From Chersky-806 sp038252255 (lineage in GTDB: Bacteria; Actinomycetota; Acidimicrobiia; IMCC26256; JAENVU01): 64,000 nt of DNA. Positions within the stretch are counted from its first letter, which is position 1, and each line of letters starts with the position of its first letter. The stretch covers positions 1 to 64,000 of the forward strand of contig JBBSAM010000019.1 of assembly GCA_038252255.1 (NCBI GenBank), given 5' to 3'. Below the pieces are notes generated by a model. The model saw only the letters and a list, made by a program, of their open reading frames with translations. It did no database searches and was not told where the DNA came from. Both the position numbers and the translations under genes were made by a program. This document shows, piece after piece, positions 51,825 through 60,637 of the stretch.

Positions 51825-52856
51825 ATGCCTGGCCTCCGAAACGCCCGTACTCGCGCGCTCGCCGCCGTCGCACTCGTCGCCCTGGTGGCGGTGGGCTGCT
51901 CCTCGTCGGATTCGCCGGCTGCCCTCACCGTCAACGGGAAGGTGACGTCGCAGTCGACGGCCGACGGTGACTTCTCCGCGATGACCAAGAACTCCCAGCT
52001 GAAGACCCAGCTCGCGCAGAGCGGCGGCAAGCTCCCGGACACGATCAAGGCCGCCTGGCTCACTGCCCTTGCCGAGACGCAGGTCGCGCAGTCCGCGGTT
52101 CAGCAGGAGGGTACGAAGATCACGAAGGACGACCGGACCGCCGCCGAGCAGTGGGCCGACCAGTTCTTCGGCAGCCAGGCAATCGTCGCCGCGTTCCCAA
52201 AGTCGTTCCGTGACGCGATGCTCTCCCGCTACGCGAACGTCCCCGCCTTCGTGCGTACGCACACGAAGAAGCCGACCGACGCGGATGCGCTCCAGAGCTA
52301 CAACAGCTCGTTGGCGCAGAGCTGCGCGTCCCGGCGCTTCATCTCACACATCCTCGTGGCGACCGAAGCCGAGGCGAACGCGATCGAGGCGCAGCTCGCG
52401 GCCGGGGCGAGCTTCGAACAGCTCGCGCAGCAGAGCTCCACCGACAAGCAGTCGGGCGCGAACGGTGGTGTGCTCGGTTGCATCGACGGTCAGCAGGCCG
52501 ACCCGACGTTCGAAGCCGCGGCGACCGCGGTGCCGATCGGTCAGGTTTCGGCGCCGGTCCAGACGCAGTTCGGATGGCACATCATCCGGGCCCAGGACGT
52601 CGGCCTGGCCCTTCCCTTCGAACAGGTGAAGAAGGAGATCCTGCGGGACCTCGTGGAGCACGGGCAGGAGGGCCAGAAGAAGCTGATCGCTTTGTTGGCG
52701 AAGGCCAAGGTCAAGGTCGCGCCGCGGTACGGGCGCTGGGTCGTCACGAACGGCAACGCCCACATCGAGCCGCCGACCGCGACCACGACCTCGGGGCCCT
52801 CGGGATCGACCGGTAGCCCGTCCAACAGCGCGACCACGTCCACGTCCAAGCCCTGA
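51825..52856 (+). CDS. SurA/PrsA-like peptidyl-prolyl isomerase lipoprotein
   Basis: 343 aa. A lipoprotein signal ends at VALVAVGCSS (Cys at residue 25). A SurA-N-like helical part follows, then a parvulin domain (ISHILVATEAEANAIEAQLAAGASFEQLAQQSSTDKQSGANGGVLG, and GQVSAPVQTQFGWHIIRAQD). The C-terminal ~30 residues are a Ser/Thr/Pro-rich tail. It would help fold secreted proteins. It diverges from the DegT-type gene. Confidence 0.88.
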   Translation: MPGLRNARTRALAAVALVALVAVGCSSSDSPAALTVNGKVTSQSTADGDFSAMTKNSQLKTQLAQSGGKLPDTIKAAWLTALAETQVAQSAVQQEGTKITKDDRTAAEQWADQFFGSQAIVAAFPKSFRDAMLSRYANVPAFVRTHTKKPTDADALQSYNSSLAQSCASRRFISHILVATEAEANAIEAQLAAGASFEQLAQQSSTDKQSGANGGVLGCIDGQQADPTFEAAATAVPIGQVSAPVQTQFGWHIIRAQDVGLALPFEQVKKEILRDLVEHGQEGQKKLIALLAKAKVKVAPRYGRWVVTNGNAHIEPPTATTTSGPSGSTGSPSNSATTSTSKP

Positions 52857-52860
52857 TTCG

Positions 52861-53574
52861 CTAGCGGCGCGTCCACTGTGCGGCGAGGCCGGTCAGGTCG
52901 AGCCGGTCGACCGCGCCGATCCAGGCGGTCACGTCCTCGCGGCGGCGCGCCTCAGACGGGGTCGCGACCGCGTCGCGCGTCCAACGGGCGAAGATGCTCG
53001 TAGCGCCGCGTGGACCCGCGAGGCGGAAGTCGACGTGGCGGCGCGGATCGGTGTACACCGCGAGTGTCAACGCGCGCAGCAGCGGCTTCTCGAGGACGAC
53101 CCCCTGCTCCCGGCCGCGGGACGCCAGGTAGGAGGCGAGGATCCGCACGTCGGTCAGCCCGCGGCCGACTGTCCGTGTGGTCCGGGTGGCGGCGGTGACG
53201 GCCGCCGCCGCCAGCGCCGCGGCGCCGACCGACCCGGCGGCGCCGGCCGCCGCCCCGCTCGCACCGGCCACCGCCCCGGCCTCCGCCGAGGCCGGGATGG
53301 CCGCCACGCGGGCCGCCGCGCTGGCGGCGCGGGAGCGGCTGGCCAGCCGGGCGACCTGGGTCCCGAGGCGGACCAGCGCCTGGCCCTCGATGAAGCGGAT
53401 GAGGGCGCCGGCGGGCGGCCGGGCCGCCCCGGTCAGCATCCGGGCGGCGGTTTGCGCGTCGGGGACGTCGAACGGCTCGTCGAAGACCCGGTCGAGGGCC
53501 TGTTCGAGGGCCTCGCGACTGCGGATCCGGGCGGACGCGGAGAGTCGTTTCGCCGGCTCCGGGATCCTCACCAT
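52861..53574 (-). CDS. Hypothetical protein with a Gly/Ala-rich helix
   Basis: 237 aa. A positively charged N-terminus is followed by RFIEGQALVRLGTQVARLA and a very Ala/Gly-rich stretch (residues ~88-130, e.g. AGAVAGASGAAAGAAGSVGA) that could be a membrane-inserting glycine-zipper helix. The C-terminal part is soluble (LTLAVYTDPRRHVDFRL, WIGAVDRLDLTGLAAQW). No known family is recognised. It converges on the foldase gene with 4 bp between. Confidence 0.55.
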   Translation of the reverse strand: MVRIPEPAKRLSASARIRSREALEQALDRVFDEPFDVPDAQTAARMLTGAARPPAGALIRFIEGQALVRLGTQVARLASRSRAASAAARVAAIPASAEAGAVAGASGAAAGAAGSVGAAALAAAAVTAATRTTRTVGRGLTDVRILASYLASRGREQGVVLEKPLLRALTLAVYTDPRRHVDFRLAGPRGATSIFARWTRDAVATPSEARRREDVTAWIGAVDRLDLTGLAAQWTRR

Positions 53575-53711
53575 CGGGTACCTTTCGCCAGGGGTGGCGC
53601 AGCGAGATCAGACCGATCGTATGGGCTGGTCGGACCACCCCCGGACGGGCCGTCCGGCCCCTTTTCACGGCCACGCAGCGCGCGATAGCATTCCCGTTCG
53701 GGGGCTACGTG

Positions 53712-54482
53712 ATGCGCGGACTTTGGGCGAGGCTGACGGTGGTGGTCATCACCGTCATCGGCGCGCTCGCGCTCCTCGTCCCGGTGGCGGTAGCCGACTC
53801 GCGCGTCCCCGACAATTCGACCTCGGTCGGGCCCCTCAAAGTTCGCGTGTACTCCCAGATGTGCGACGGCTTGGGCGGTGCCAAGCTGCACACGCGCCTC
53901 AACGTGAAGAACGTATCCGGGAAGGCGCAGAAGGTGACGGTCGTCGACGCGTTCGCCAAGGTGGTGTACGACCCGCCAGGACCCATCGCGCCGGGGAAGG
54001 GCACGCTCGTTCACCTCACGTCGTCCCGCCAGACTCCCGCGCACACCGTGACCGTGCTGGCAGACGGCGCGTCTGCTCCAGTGTCGATCGCGAAGTCGCC
54101 GTGCCCGCCGCCTACGACGGTCCCGACCACCAAACCTCCGCCCACGTCAGAGCCCACCACGAACCCCACGACCGCGACCACGAGTCCGTACGTCCCGCCG
54201 ACCGTGCCGCAGGGACCGACCGGCGGTGGGCCCGTCGGCTCTCCCGGCGTCGTCGGTGCCAATGGTGTCGTCTCCGACCCGGGAGGCGGGACCAGCGCGG
54301 CCAAGGCGGCCAGCGGGACCCTTCCGTTCACCGGCTCGGACATCCGCGGGTTCGCGTTGATCGGTGACCTGATGGTGCTGATCGGCTTCGCGCTCCTGCT
54401 CGCGTCCCACCGCTCACCCCGGATGACTGCACTCCTGAAGAGGCTCACCCCGAAGCGGCTCGCGCTCCACCGCGCCACCTGA
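53712..54482 (+). CDS. LPXTG-type surface-anchored protein
   Basis: 256 aa. A signal peptide (MRGLWARLTVVVITVIGALALLVPVAVAD) leads an extracellular beta domain with two Cys, followed by a Pro/Thr-rich stalk (PPPTTVPTTKPPPTSEPTTN). The C-terminus has LPFTG, a hydrophobic helix (FALIGDLMVLIGFALLLA) and a basic tail, the sortase sorting signal. It would be linked to the cell wall; no sortase is in the window. Confidence 0.72.
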   Translation: MRGLWARLTVVVITVIGALALLVPVAVADSRVPDNSTSVGPLKVRVYSQMCDGLGGAKLHTRLNVKNVSGKAQKVTVVDAFAKVVYDPPGPIAPGKGTLVHLTSSRQTPAHTVTVLADGASAPVSIAKSPCPPPTTVPTTKPPPTSEPTTNPTTATTSPYVPPTVPQGPTGGGPVGSPGVVGANGVVSDPGGGTSAAKAASGTLPFTGSDIRGFALIGDLMVLIGFALLLASHRSPRMTALLKRLTPKRLALHRAT

Positions 54483-54558
54483 CCGCACAGACAAGGATCG
54501 CCGGCTCACTCGTTGCGCCGGTGGCGATCGCGCGATCGTCCGCTACGCTGCGCCGCGG

Positions 54559-54966
54559 ATGGACGTAACCACTGCACTGCTCGCCGACTTTGCCCAGGTT
54601 CGTGAGGGGCTCCTCTTCGTCGCCTCGGGTGGTGTCACCCGCTGCTACCGCGACCAGCTCCCGGCACCACTCGGCGTGTTCCTCGCCACGGTCCTGGAGC
54701 TCGACCGGCTCGAGGCCGAACGCCTGCACGAGGTGCACGTCGTCGTGGTGGACGAAGACGGCCAGCAGCTGGCCGAGATCGCCGGTGAGATCCAGCTCGG
54801 CGCCACCGAGCTGATGATCAACGAGAACCTGAACGTCCCGATCACCTTCGACCTGCGCAACGTGCCGGTCGAGCGGTTCGGATCCGTGGAGGTCCGCCTC
54901 TACGTCGCCCGTGAGCACCGGCGGACCCTCCCGATCTGGGTCCTCCAGTCCGCCTCGCCCAACTGA
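54559..54966 (+). CDS. Conserved-looking protein of unknown function
   Basis: 135 aa from an ATG in a clean frame. Beta-rich (CYRDQLPAPLGVFLATVLEL, LHEVHVVVVDEDGQQLAEIAGEIQL, FGSVEVRLYVAREHRRTLPIWVLQ). It resembles the small DUF6941-like proteins seen in actinobacteria, but I am not sure. No catalytic motif is visible. It ends 14 bp before the convergent citrate synthase fusion. Confidence 0.6.
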   Translation: MDVTTALLADFAQVREGLLFVASGGVTRCYRDQLPAPLGVFLATVLELDRLEAERLHEVHVVVVDEDGQQLAEIAGEIQLGATELMINENLNVPITFDLRNVPVERFGSVEVRLYVAREHRRTLPIWVLQSASPN

Positions 54967-54979
54967 GCCGGGCGTTCCC

Positions 54980-56530
54980 CTACCCGGGGTCGGGGACGGG
55001 CTGCGGCGGCGGGGGGCCGACGTAGCGGGCGCCGGGGCGGATCAGGCGGTTGTCCGCGGCCTGCTCGAGCACGTGTGCGCACCAGCCGATCACCCGGCTC
55101 GACGCGAAGGTCGGTGTGAACATCTCCCGCGGCAGCCCGGCCCGGTCCATCACGATCCCGGCGTAGAACTCGACGTTCGTGTAGAGCTTCCGGCCGGGCT
55201 TGAGCTCGGCGAGCACCTCGATCGCCTTCCGCTCGATCTGCTTGGCCAGCTCGAGCTTCTCCCCACCGAGCTGCTCGGCGATGCCCCGGAGCAGCACCGA
55301 GCGCGGATCGTCGGTCTTGTACACGCGGTGACCGAAGCCCATGAGGCGGTCGCCTCGCCCGACCGCGGCGCGCAGCCACGGTTCGGCGTTGTCGATGGTC
55401 CCGATCGAGTCGAGCATGTCGAGCGCCCGGCTCGGCGCCCCGCCGTGGAGCGGACCGGAGAGCGCGCCGATCGCGCCGGTGACGGCGGCCGCGAGATCCG
55501 CGCCGGTCGAGGTGATCACGCGGGCGGTGAACGTCGACGCGTTGAACCCGTGGTCGATCGTCGAGATCAGATACTGCTCGACCGCACGAGCGTGCTCCGG
55601 CGGTGGCACCACGCCGCTCAGCATGTAGAGGTAGTTCGCCGCGTAGGCGAGCTCTGGGTTCGGCGCGATCGGCTCGAGGTCGTGCTGCAGCCGATGGATC
55701 GCGGTCAGCAGCGTCGGGACGACCGCACATACCTGAAGCGCTTCCTGCTTCAGCTCGGCCGCGTCGACGTCGAGTGACGGCCGGAAGCCGCGGTTCGCAC
55801 CGAGGAGCGAGACCGTGGTGCGCAACATGTCGAGCGGCGGCGCGTTGCGACCCAGCCGCGCGATCTCGGGGAGCGCGCTCATCACCTCGGTCGGAATCGC
55901 GCGCAATGGTGCGACGACGGCATGGAACGCCTCGGTCTCGGCCCTCGTCGGTAGCACGCCCTCGAAGAGCAGGTACCAGACGTCCTCGATCGAACGCTTG
56001 TGCGCGAGCTCGACCGCGTTGTACTGGCGGTAGTGGTAGAAGCCCTCGAGGCCGCGCACGTCGCCGATGGTCGTCTCGGCCACGACCACGCCCTCGAGCC
56101 CGCGGGGGATCTCGTGGGCGAGGTTCTCGGCCGGTTGGATCTGCGCGATGCGCATGAGGTCGCGCATGGACACGATGCCGACGACCTGGTTGTCGTCCAC
56201 CACCGGGATGTGCCGGTAGCCGTGCTCGGAGAGACTGGCGAAGGCGGCGGCGGCTTCGACGTCGGGGGCCACGGAATCCGGGTTGGCGGTCATCCAGTCG
56301 CGGACCGTCGCCGTCCCGGTGTCGGCTCCCGCGGCGGCGATCCGCACCAGGTCGCGCTCGGTCAGGATGCCGACGGGCCGGCTGTCGTCGACCACGACGA
56401 CCGATCCCACGCGCTGCTCGCGCATCCGGGCCGCCGCCTCGGCCACCTTGTCGTCCGCGGACGCGACGATCACGGGAGTGCTCATGATGTCGCCGACCGT
56501 GCGGGTCTTGGCGATGTCAGCCGGAGGCAT
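54980..56530 (-). CDS. CBS-domain pair fused to citrate synthase
   Basis: 516 aa. Residues ~12-130 contain two CBS motifs (VGDIMSTPVIVASADDKVAEAAARM-type and VRDWMTANPDSVAPDVEAAAAF). Residues ~140-510 are a full citrate synthase with the active-site DHGFNASTFTARVI, GPLHGGAP and GFGHRVYKTDDPR. The usual Asp of the catalytic triad region NVDFYSG is NVEFYAG here, with Glu, as in several actinobacterial synthases. CBS pairs usually sense adenine nucleotides, so entry to the TCA cycle may be energy-gated in this protein. Confidence 0.9.
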   Translation of the reverse strand: MPPADIAKTRTVGDIMSTPVIVASADDKVAEAAARMREQRVGSVVVVDDSRPVGILTERDLVRIAAAGADTGTATVRDWMTANPDSVAPDVEAAAAFASLSEHGYRHIPVVDDNQVVGIVSMRDLMRIAQIQPAENLAHEIPRGLEGVVVAETTIGDVRGLEGFYHYRQYNAVELAHKRSIEDVWYLLFEGVLPTRAETEAFHAVVAPLRAIPTEVMSALPEIARLGRNAPPLDMLRTTVSLLGANRGFRPSLDVDAAELKQEALQVCAVVPTLLTAIHRLQHDLEPIAPNPELAYAANYLYMLSGVVPPPEHARAVEQYLISTIDHGFNASTFTARVITSTGADLAAAVTGAIGALSGPLHGGAPSRALDMLDSIGTIDNAEPWLRAAVGRGDRLMGFGHRVYKTDDPRSVLLRGIAEQLGGEKLELAKQIERKAIEVLAELKPGRKLYTNVEFYAGIVMDRAGLPREMFTPTFASSRVIGWCAHVLEQAADNRLIRPGARYVGPPPPQPVPDPG

Positions 56531-56625
56531 GGACGTCCCTTCGACGGGTGCTGAAGGCCGTGCCGGAGTTTACGGGAGCGCAGCGTCGAAGGGCGCGAAG
56601 TGCCCCCTCGCGGAGGACCCGGCCG

Positions 56626-57384
56626 TCACGCGCCGGCGCCGTGGCGGCCTTCGCCGGCCACGAAGCGGCCAACCGCCTGGTCGGGCGCGCTCATCGAGAC
56701 GCGACCGCGTACGAGCTCGTTGCCCAGCGCCGCGTCGAACGGCAGGTCCCACTGCTCGTAGGCGGACATCCGATCCATGCGCATGCACGTCTGCGGGAGC
56801 CGCGCCATGTCGTGGGCGAGGTCCACGGCCGCGGGCAAGGCGCCGCCCGGCTCGGTGAGGCGATTGGCCAGGCCCATGCGCAACGCCTCGTCGCCCGACA
56901 CGCCCCGACCGGTGAGGATGAGGTCGAGCGCGTGTGACTGCCCGATCAGGCGCGGCAGCCGCACGGTGCCGCCGTCGATGAGCGGGACGCCGAAGCGTCG
57001 GCAGAAGACCCCGAACACCGCGTCCGCCGCCGCGATCCGCATGTCGCACCAGACCGCGAGCTCGAGACCGCCCGCCACCGCGTAGCCCTCGACAGCCGCC
57101 AGCACCGGCTTGCCGAGCATCATCCGGCTCGGTCCCATCGGCCCGTCACCGTCGTCCCGCACCCGGTTGCCCGACTCGGTCCCGAAGGCCTTGAGGTCGG
57201 CGCCGGCGCAGAAGGTGCCGCCCGCGCCGGTCAGCACCGCGACCGCCAGCTGGTCGTCGGCGTCGAAGGCGCGGAAGGCATCGGCGAGCTCGGCCGCGGT
57301 CGGGCCGTTCACCGCGTTGCGCGCTTCGGGGCGGTTGATGGTCACGACGAGCACCGGCCCGTCGGTCTCGATCCTCACGTTCAT
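56626..57384 (-). CDS. Enoyl-CoA hydratase/isomerase-family protein
   Basis: 252 aa. Crotonase motifs are present: VLTGAGGTFCAGADLKAF (first oxyanion-hole residue) and PVLAAVEGYAVAGGLELAVWCDMRIAA (second). The catalytic Glu of classical hydratases lies in the expected later segment (VFGVFCRRFGVPLIDGG), where Glu is replaced, so it may be an isomerase or other crotonase activity. The ATG at 57384 overlaps the phosphatase gene by 4 nt. Confidence 0.88.
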   Translation of the reverse strand: MNVRIETDGPVLVVTINRPEARNAVNGPTAAELADAFRAFDADDQLAVAVLTGAGGTFCAGADLKAFGTESGNRVRDDGDGPMGPSRMMLGKPVLAAVEGYAVAGGLELAVWCDMRIAAADAVFGVFCRRFGVPLIDGGTVRLPRLIGQSHALDLILTGRGVSGDEALRMGLANRLTEPGGALPAAVDLAHDMARLPQTCMRMDRMSAYEQWDLPFDAALGNELVRGRVSMSAPDQAVGRFVAGEGRHGAGA

Positions 57385-57998
57385 GGCTGGCGCTCCCGGG
57401 TCGCGTAGAGGTGGGCCGTCTCGTTGAGCGAGCCGAGCGAGCGCGGGCCCGAGCGCGCGGCGCGCACACGGCTGATCGACGTGTACGCGGGGTCGAACCA
57501 GAGGTGCTGCGGGAGCCCGAGCAACGCGGCGAGGTACACGTTGATGACGCCACCGTGACAGACGACGACGACGGTCTCGCCCGGATGTGCCTCGATGACC
57601 GCATTGAGCGTCGGCACGATCCGGTTGCGGAAGCGCTCCGGGTTCTCGCCTCCGTAGTCCTCCCAACGGCCTTCGATCATCGCCTGCCAGCGGTCGTCCT
57701 TCGTCTCCCGTAGCTCTTCCATCGGGATGTAGTGATCCGCCTCGGCATCCCACTCGCGCAGCCCGTCGATCGTCTCGACGACGAGGCCGTGGGCCTCCGC
57801 CACCGGTTGCGCGGTCTCGAGCGCGCGCCGCAGGGGGCTGCTGACGACGTGATGCACCGGCTCCCCTGTGAGCCACGAGCCGAGCCGTTCGGCCTGCTCG
57901 AGGCCGAGCGGGGTCAGCTCCGGATCGACCGCTTGGCCGCCGGATTCCTCCGGCCCGATGCGGATCGGCTCGGCGTGCCGGACGAGCAGGAGCTCCAT
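57381..57998 (-). CDS. Histidine phosphatase (phosphoglycerate-mutase-like)
   Basis: 205 aa. The N-terminal LLLVRHAEPIRIG carries the RH motif with the phospho-acceptor His, and VVSSPLRRALETAQPVAE and VVVVCHGGVINVYL supply the other Arg and His. It removes phosphate from a small molecule or protein; the substrate is unknown. Start overlaps the HAD gene stop (TGATG), and its own stop overlaps the crotonase start, so all three are one operon. Confidence 0.9.
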   Translation of the reverse strand: MELLLVRHAEPIRIGPEESGGQAVDPELTPLGLEQAERLGSWLTGEPVHHVVSSPLRRALETAQPVAEAHGLVVETIDGLREWDAEADHYIPMEELRETKDDRWQAMIEGRWEDYGGENPERFRNRIVPTLNAVIEAHPGETVVVVCHGGVINVYLAALLGLPQHLWFDPAYTSISRVRAARSGPRSLGSLNETAHLYATRERQP

Positions 57999-58642
57999 CA
58001 GGCGCCGTCCAGGGGGAAGCCGAGGACGGCGGCGAGCTCGGTGAGCGCGGTGCCGGGATCGTCGACCTTGATCGTGGTCATGCCCAGTGCCCGCGCCGGC
58101 TTGAGGTTGACCCCGAGGTCGTCGAGGAACACGGCTTCGTCCGGTGCGACGTCGAGCCGCGCGCACGCGAGCTCGTAGATGCGCGGATCCGGCTTGCGCA
58201 GGCCCTCCACCGCGGATTCGACCACCACGTCGAACGCGCCGAGATGCCCGAGTGCGTGGGGGGCCTGATCGGCGTCGGTATCGGTGTGCGCCCAGTTGTT
58301 GGTGAGCGCCCCGACCCTCAGCCCCCGGGCCCGGATCGCCGCGATCGCCTGGACCATCACGGGCCGGGCGGCGAACCCCTGGTTGATGCCGCGCATGAGC
58401 TCGACGGCGTCGACGGCGCCGCCCGCGGCCGCGCACTCGCCGGCGAACGCGACGCAGAACTCGTCGAAGGTCACCTCGCTGCGCTCGAGCCGGGCCCAGG
58501 CTCCGTGATCCGCGCTCGCGGCCACGACGCCCCGGATGAAGCGGTCGGGGAGGCCGTGCTCGCGTTCGTACTCGGCGAAGGCGTCGAACGGCGAGGGGAA
58601 GACGACGCCCCCGAGGTCGAAGATGACGGCGCGAAATGCCAT
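57998..58642 (-). CDS. HAD-superfamily hydrolase
   Basis: 214 aa. HAD motifs: motif I FDLGGVVFP (D-x-G variant, second Asp replaced by Gly), motif II GALTNNWA, motif III with GLRKPDPRIY and motif IV FLDDLGVNLKPARALGM. This matches the sEH-N/YihX subgroup, which often uses DxG. It is probably a phosphatase of small metabolites. I chose the ATG at 58642. Confidence 0.85.
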   Translation of the reverse strand: MAFRAVIFDLGGVVFPSPFDAFAEYEREHGLPDRFIRGVVAASADHGAWARLERSEVTFDEFCVAFAGECAAAGGAVDAVELMRGINQGFAARPVMVQAIAAIRARGLRVGALTNNWAHTDTDADQAPHALGHLGAFDVVVESAVEGLRKPDPRIYELACARLDVAPDEAVFLDDLGVNLKPARALGMTTIKVDDPGTALTELAAVLGFPLDGA

Positions 58643-58713
58643 ACGGGCGGCGACGGTACTCCAGGCGCTTCCGGTCACCGCCGGGCTACGTTTCGCCCGA
58701 GGACGCGACGGAG

Positions 58714-59547
58714 GTGAGCCTCGTGCCGGGACCAGGTGACGACCACGCGCACGTAGATCGGCTGGAGGAGGTCTGGTCGTCCACCGCGCGACTCGGGGAC
58801 TCGCTCTCGGAGACCGACTGGAAGGCGCCGACCGAGTGCCCCGGTTGGAGCGTGCAGGACAACCTCGCGCACATCATCGGGATCGAGTCGGTGATCCTCG
58901 GGCGGGCCGGACCTGACGTCGTCGAGCTCCCCGAGGCACCCCACCTCAAGAACGAGATCGGGCAGTCGAACGAGGTGTGGGTCGAGGTGTACCGCGATCG
59001 ATCAGGTGCGGAGGTGCTCGAAGAGTTCCGTTCGGTGACCGGAGAGCGGCTCGCCGCGCTGCGTGCGCCGGACATGGACTTCGGAGCGGACGCGTGGACA
59101 CCCGTCGGACCGGGCACCGTCCGCGACCTGCTCCCGTTCCGCGTCTTCGACTCGTGGGTGCACGAGCAGGACATGCGGCGTGCGGTCGGCAAGCCCGGAG
59201 GTTGGGACGGCGATGCCGCGCGCGTATCGCTCGACCGCGCCGCCGGCGTCATGCCGATGATCGTCGGGAAGAAGGTGAAGCCGGCGGACGGCACGACGGT
59301 CGTGTTCGAGATCGTCGGGCCGGCCGCTCGTGACCTCGTGGTCGAGATGGAGGGTGGTCGCGCGCAGCTGCGCGACGAGGTGCCGCTCACCCCGACGGTG
59401 CGGATCCGGTTGAGCAGCGAGGCGTTCCTCCGCCTCAGTGCCGGACGGGGCGACGCGGAGGCGATCCTCGGTTCGGGCACGGTCGAGATCATCGGCGATG
59501 CCGGGCTCGGCTTCACGATCGCCCGGTCGATGAACTTCATGTTCTAG
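58714..59547 (+). CDS. Maleylpyruvate isomerase N-terminal domain protein (mycothiol-dependent type)
   Basis: 277 aa from GTG. The DinB-like metal site is visible in LSETDWKAPTECPGWSVQDNLAHIIGIES and a later His segment (RVFDSWVHEQDMRRAVG), as in MDMPI-type proteins. The C-terminal ~100 residues add an SCP2-like alpha/beta domain (TVVFEIVGPAARDLVVEMEGG, VRIRLSSEAFLRLSAGR). These proteins act with mycothiol in small-molecule transfer. It is divergent from the HAD gene. Confidence 0.85.
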   Translation: MSLVPGPGDDHAHVDRLEEVWSSTARLGDSLSETDWKAPTECPGWSVQDNLAHIIGIESVILGRAGPDVVELPEAPHLKNEIGQSNEVWVEVYRDRSGAEVLEEFRSVTGERLAALRAPDMDFGADAWTPVGPGTVRDLLPFRVFDSWVHEQDMRRAVGKPGGWDGDAARVSLDRAAGVMPMIVGKKVKPADGTTVVFEIVGPAARDLVVEMEGGRAQLRDEVPLTPTVRIRLSSEAFLRLSAGRGDAEAILGSGTVEIIGDAGLGFTIARSMNFMF

Positions 59548-59574
59548 CGCCGCGGTCGCGCCGCCGGCCGCTCG

Positions 59575-60612
59575 TCAGAGCACGAGCTCCGCCATGACCT
59601 GGAGTGCCTCGGGTTGCTGCGCGCCGACGATCAGCGTGGTGATGCCGCTCTCCTTCCACGCCTCGAGCCGGTCGGCGATGCGCTCCTTCGGGCCGATCAG
59701 CGAGATCTCGTCGACGAGCTCGTCCGGCACCGCGGCGATCGCGTCGCGCTTGTTGCCCTCGAGGTAGAGGTCCTGGATCTCCTTGGCCGCGGCCTCGAAC
59801 CCGTACCGGCACGCGAGGTCGTTGTAGAAGTTGCGCCCGCGTGCACCCATCCCGCCGATGTACAGCGCAGCCATGGGCTTGGCGAAGCCGCGCAGCGTGT
59901 CGAGGTCGTCGCCGACGATCACGGTGACGGTCGGGGCGACGTCGAAGCCGGCGAGCGTCTTGCCGCCGGCCTTCGCGAACCCGGCGTCGATCGCGGCGCC
60001 GTAGGTGTCGCGGAATCGGGTGGGGGAGAAGAAGATCGGGAGCCAGCCGTCGGCGATCTCGGCGCACAGCTCGACGTTCTTCGGCCCGATCGCCGCGAGG
60101 TAGATCGGGAGATCCGCGCGGCGCGGGTGCACGATGATCTTCAACGGCTTGCCGAGACCGGTGGCGTCGGGACCGTCGTAGGGGATGTGGTACTCGCGGC
60201 CGTGATGCTCGAGCGGTGCCTCGCGCTTCAGGATCGTGCGGATGATGTCCACGTACTCGCGGGTCCGGCCGAGCGGCTTGCCGTACGGCTGGCCGTGCCA
60301 CCCCTCCACCACTTGCGGGCCGGAGAGGCCGAGCCCGAGCAGGAACCGGCCGCCGCTCATCAGGTCGAGCGTGGCCGCGGTCATGGCGGTCATGGCCGGG
60401 GTGCGGGCGGGCATCTGGAGGATCGCCGAGCCGAAGTTGAGCCGTTCGGTGTGGGCCATGAGCCACGTCAGCGGCGTGACCGCGTCCGTGCCGTAGGCCT
60501 CCGCGGTCCACACGGAGTGATAGCCGAGGCCCTCCGCCTCCTGTGCGAGCGCCACCGCGTTCGCGAGGCCGGCGCCCCAGTCCTGGTAGCCGAAGTTGAT
60601 CCCGAGTCGCAT
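59575..60612 (-). CDS. LLM-class (F420-dependent) oxidoreductase
   Basis: 345 aa. The luciferase-like TIM-barrel start MRLGINFGYQDWGAGLANAVALAQEAEGLGYHSVWTAEAYGTDAVTPL is typical of F420-dependent LLM enzymes, with GSAILQMPARTPAMTAMTAATLDLMSGGRFLLGLG as the next strand-helix pair. Function cannot be narrowed. It diverges from the esterase-thioredoxin gene by 25 bp. Confidence 0.88.
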   Translation of the reverse strand: MRLGINFGYQDWGAGLANAVALAQEAEGLGYHSVWTAEAYGTDAVTPLTWLMAHTERLNFGSAILQMPARTPAMTAMTAATLDLMSGGRFLLGLGLSGPQVVEGWHGQPYGKPLGRTREYVDIIRTILKREAPLEHHGREYHIPYDGPDATGLGKPLKIIVHPRRADLPIYLAAIGPKNVELCAEIADGWLPIFFSPTRFRDTYGAAIDAGFAKAGGKTLAGFDVAPTVTVIVGDDLDTLRGFAKPMAALYIGGMGARGRNFYNDLACRYGFEAAAKEIQDLYLEGNKRDAIAAVPDELVDEISLIGPKERIADRLEAWKESGITTLIVGAQQPEALQVMAELVL

Positions 60613-60637
60613 ACGACGGGATCGTAGGCTGCTTCGC

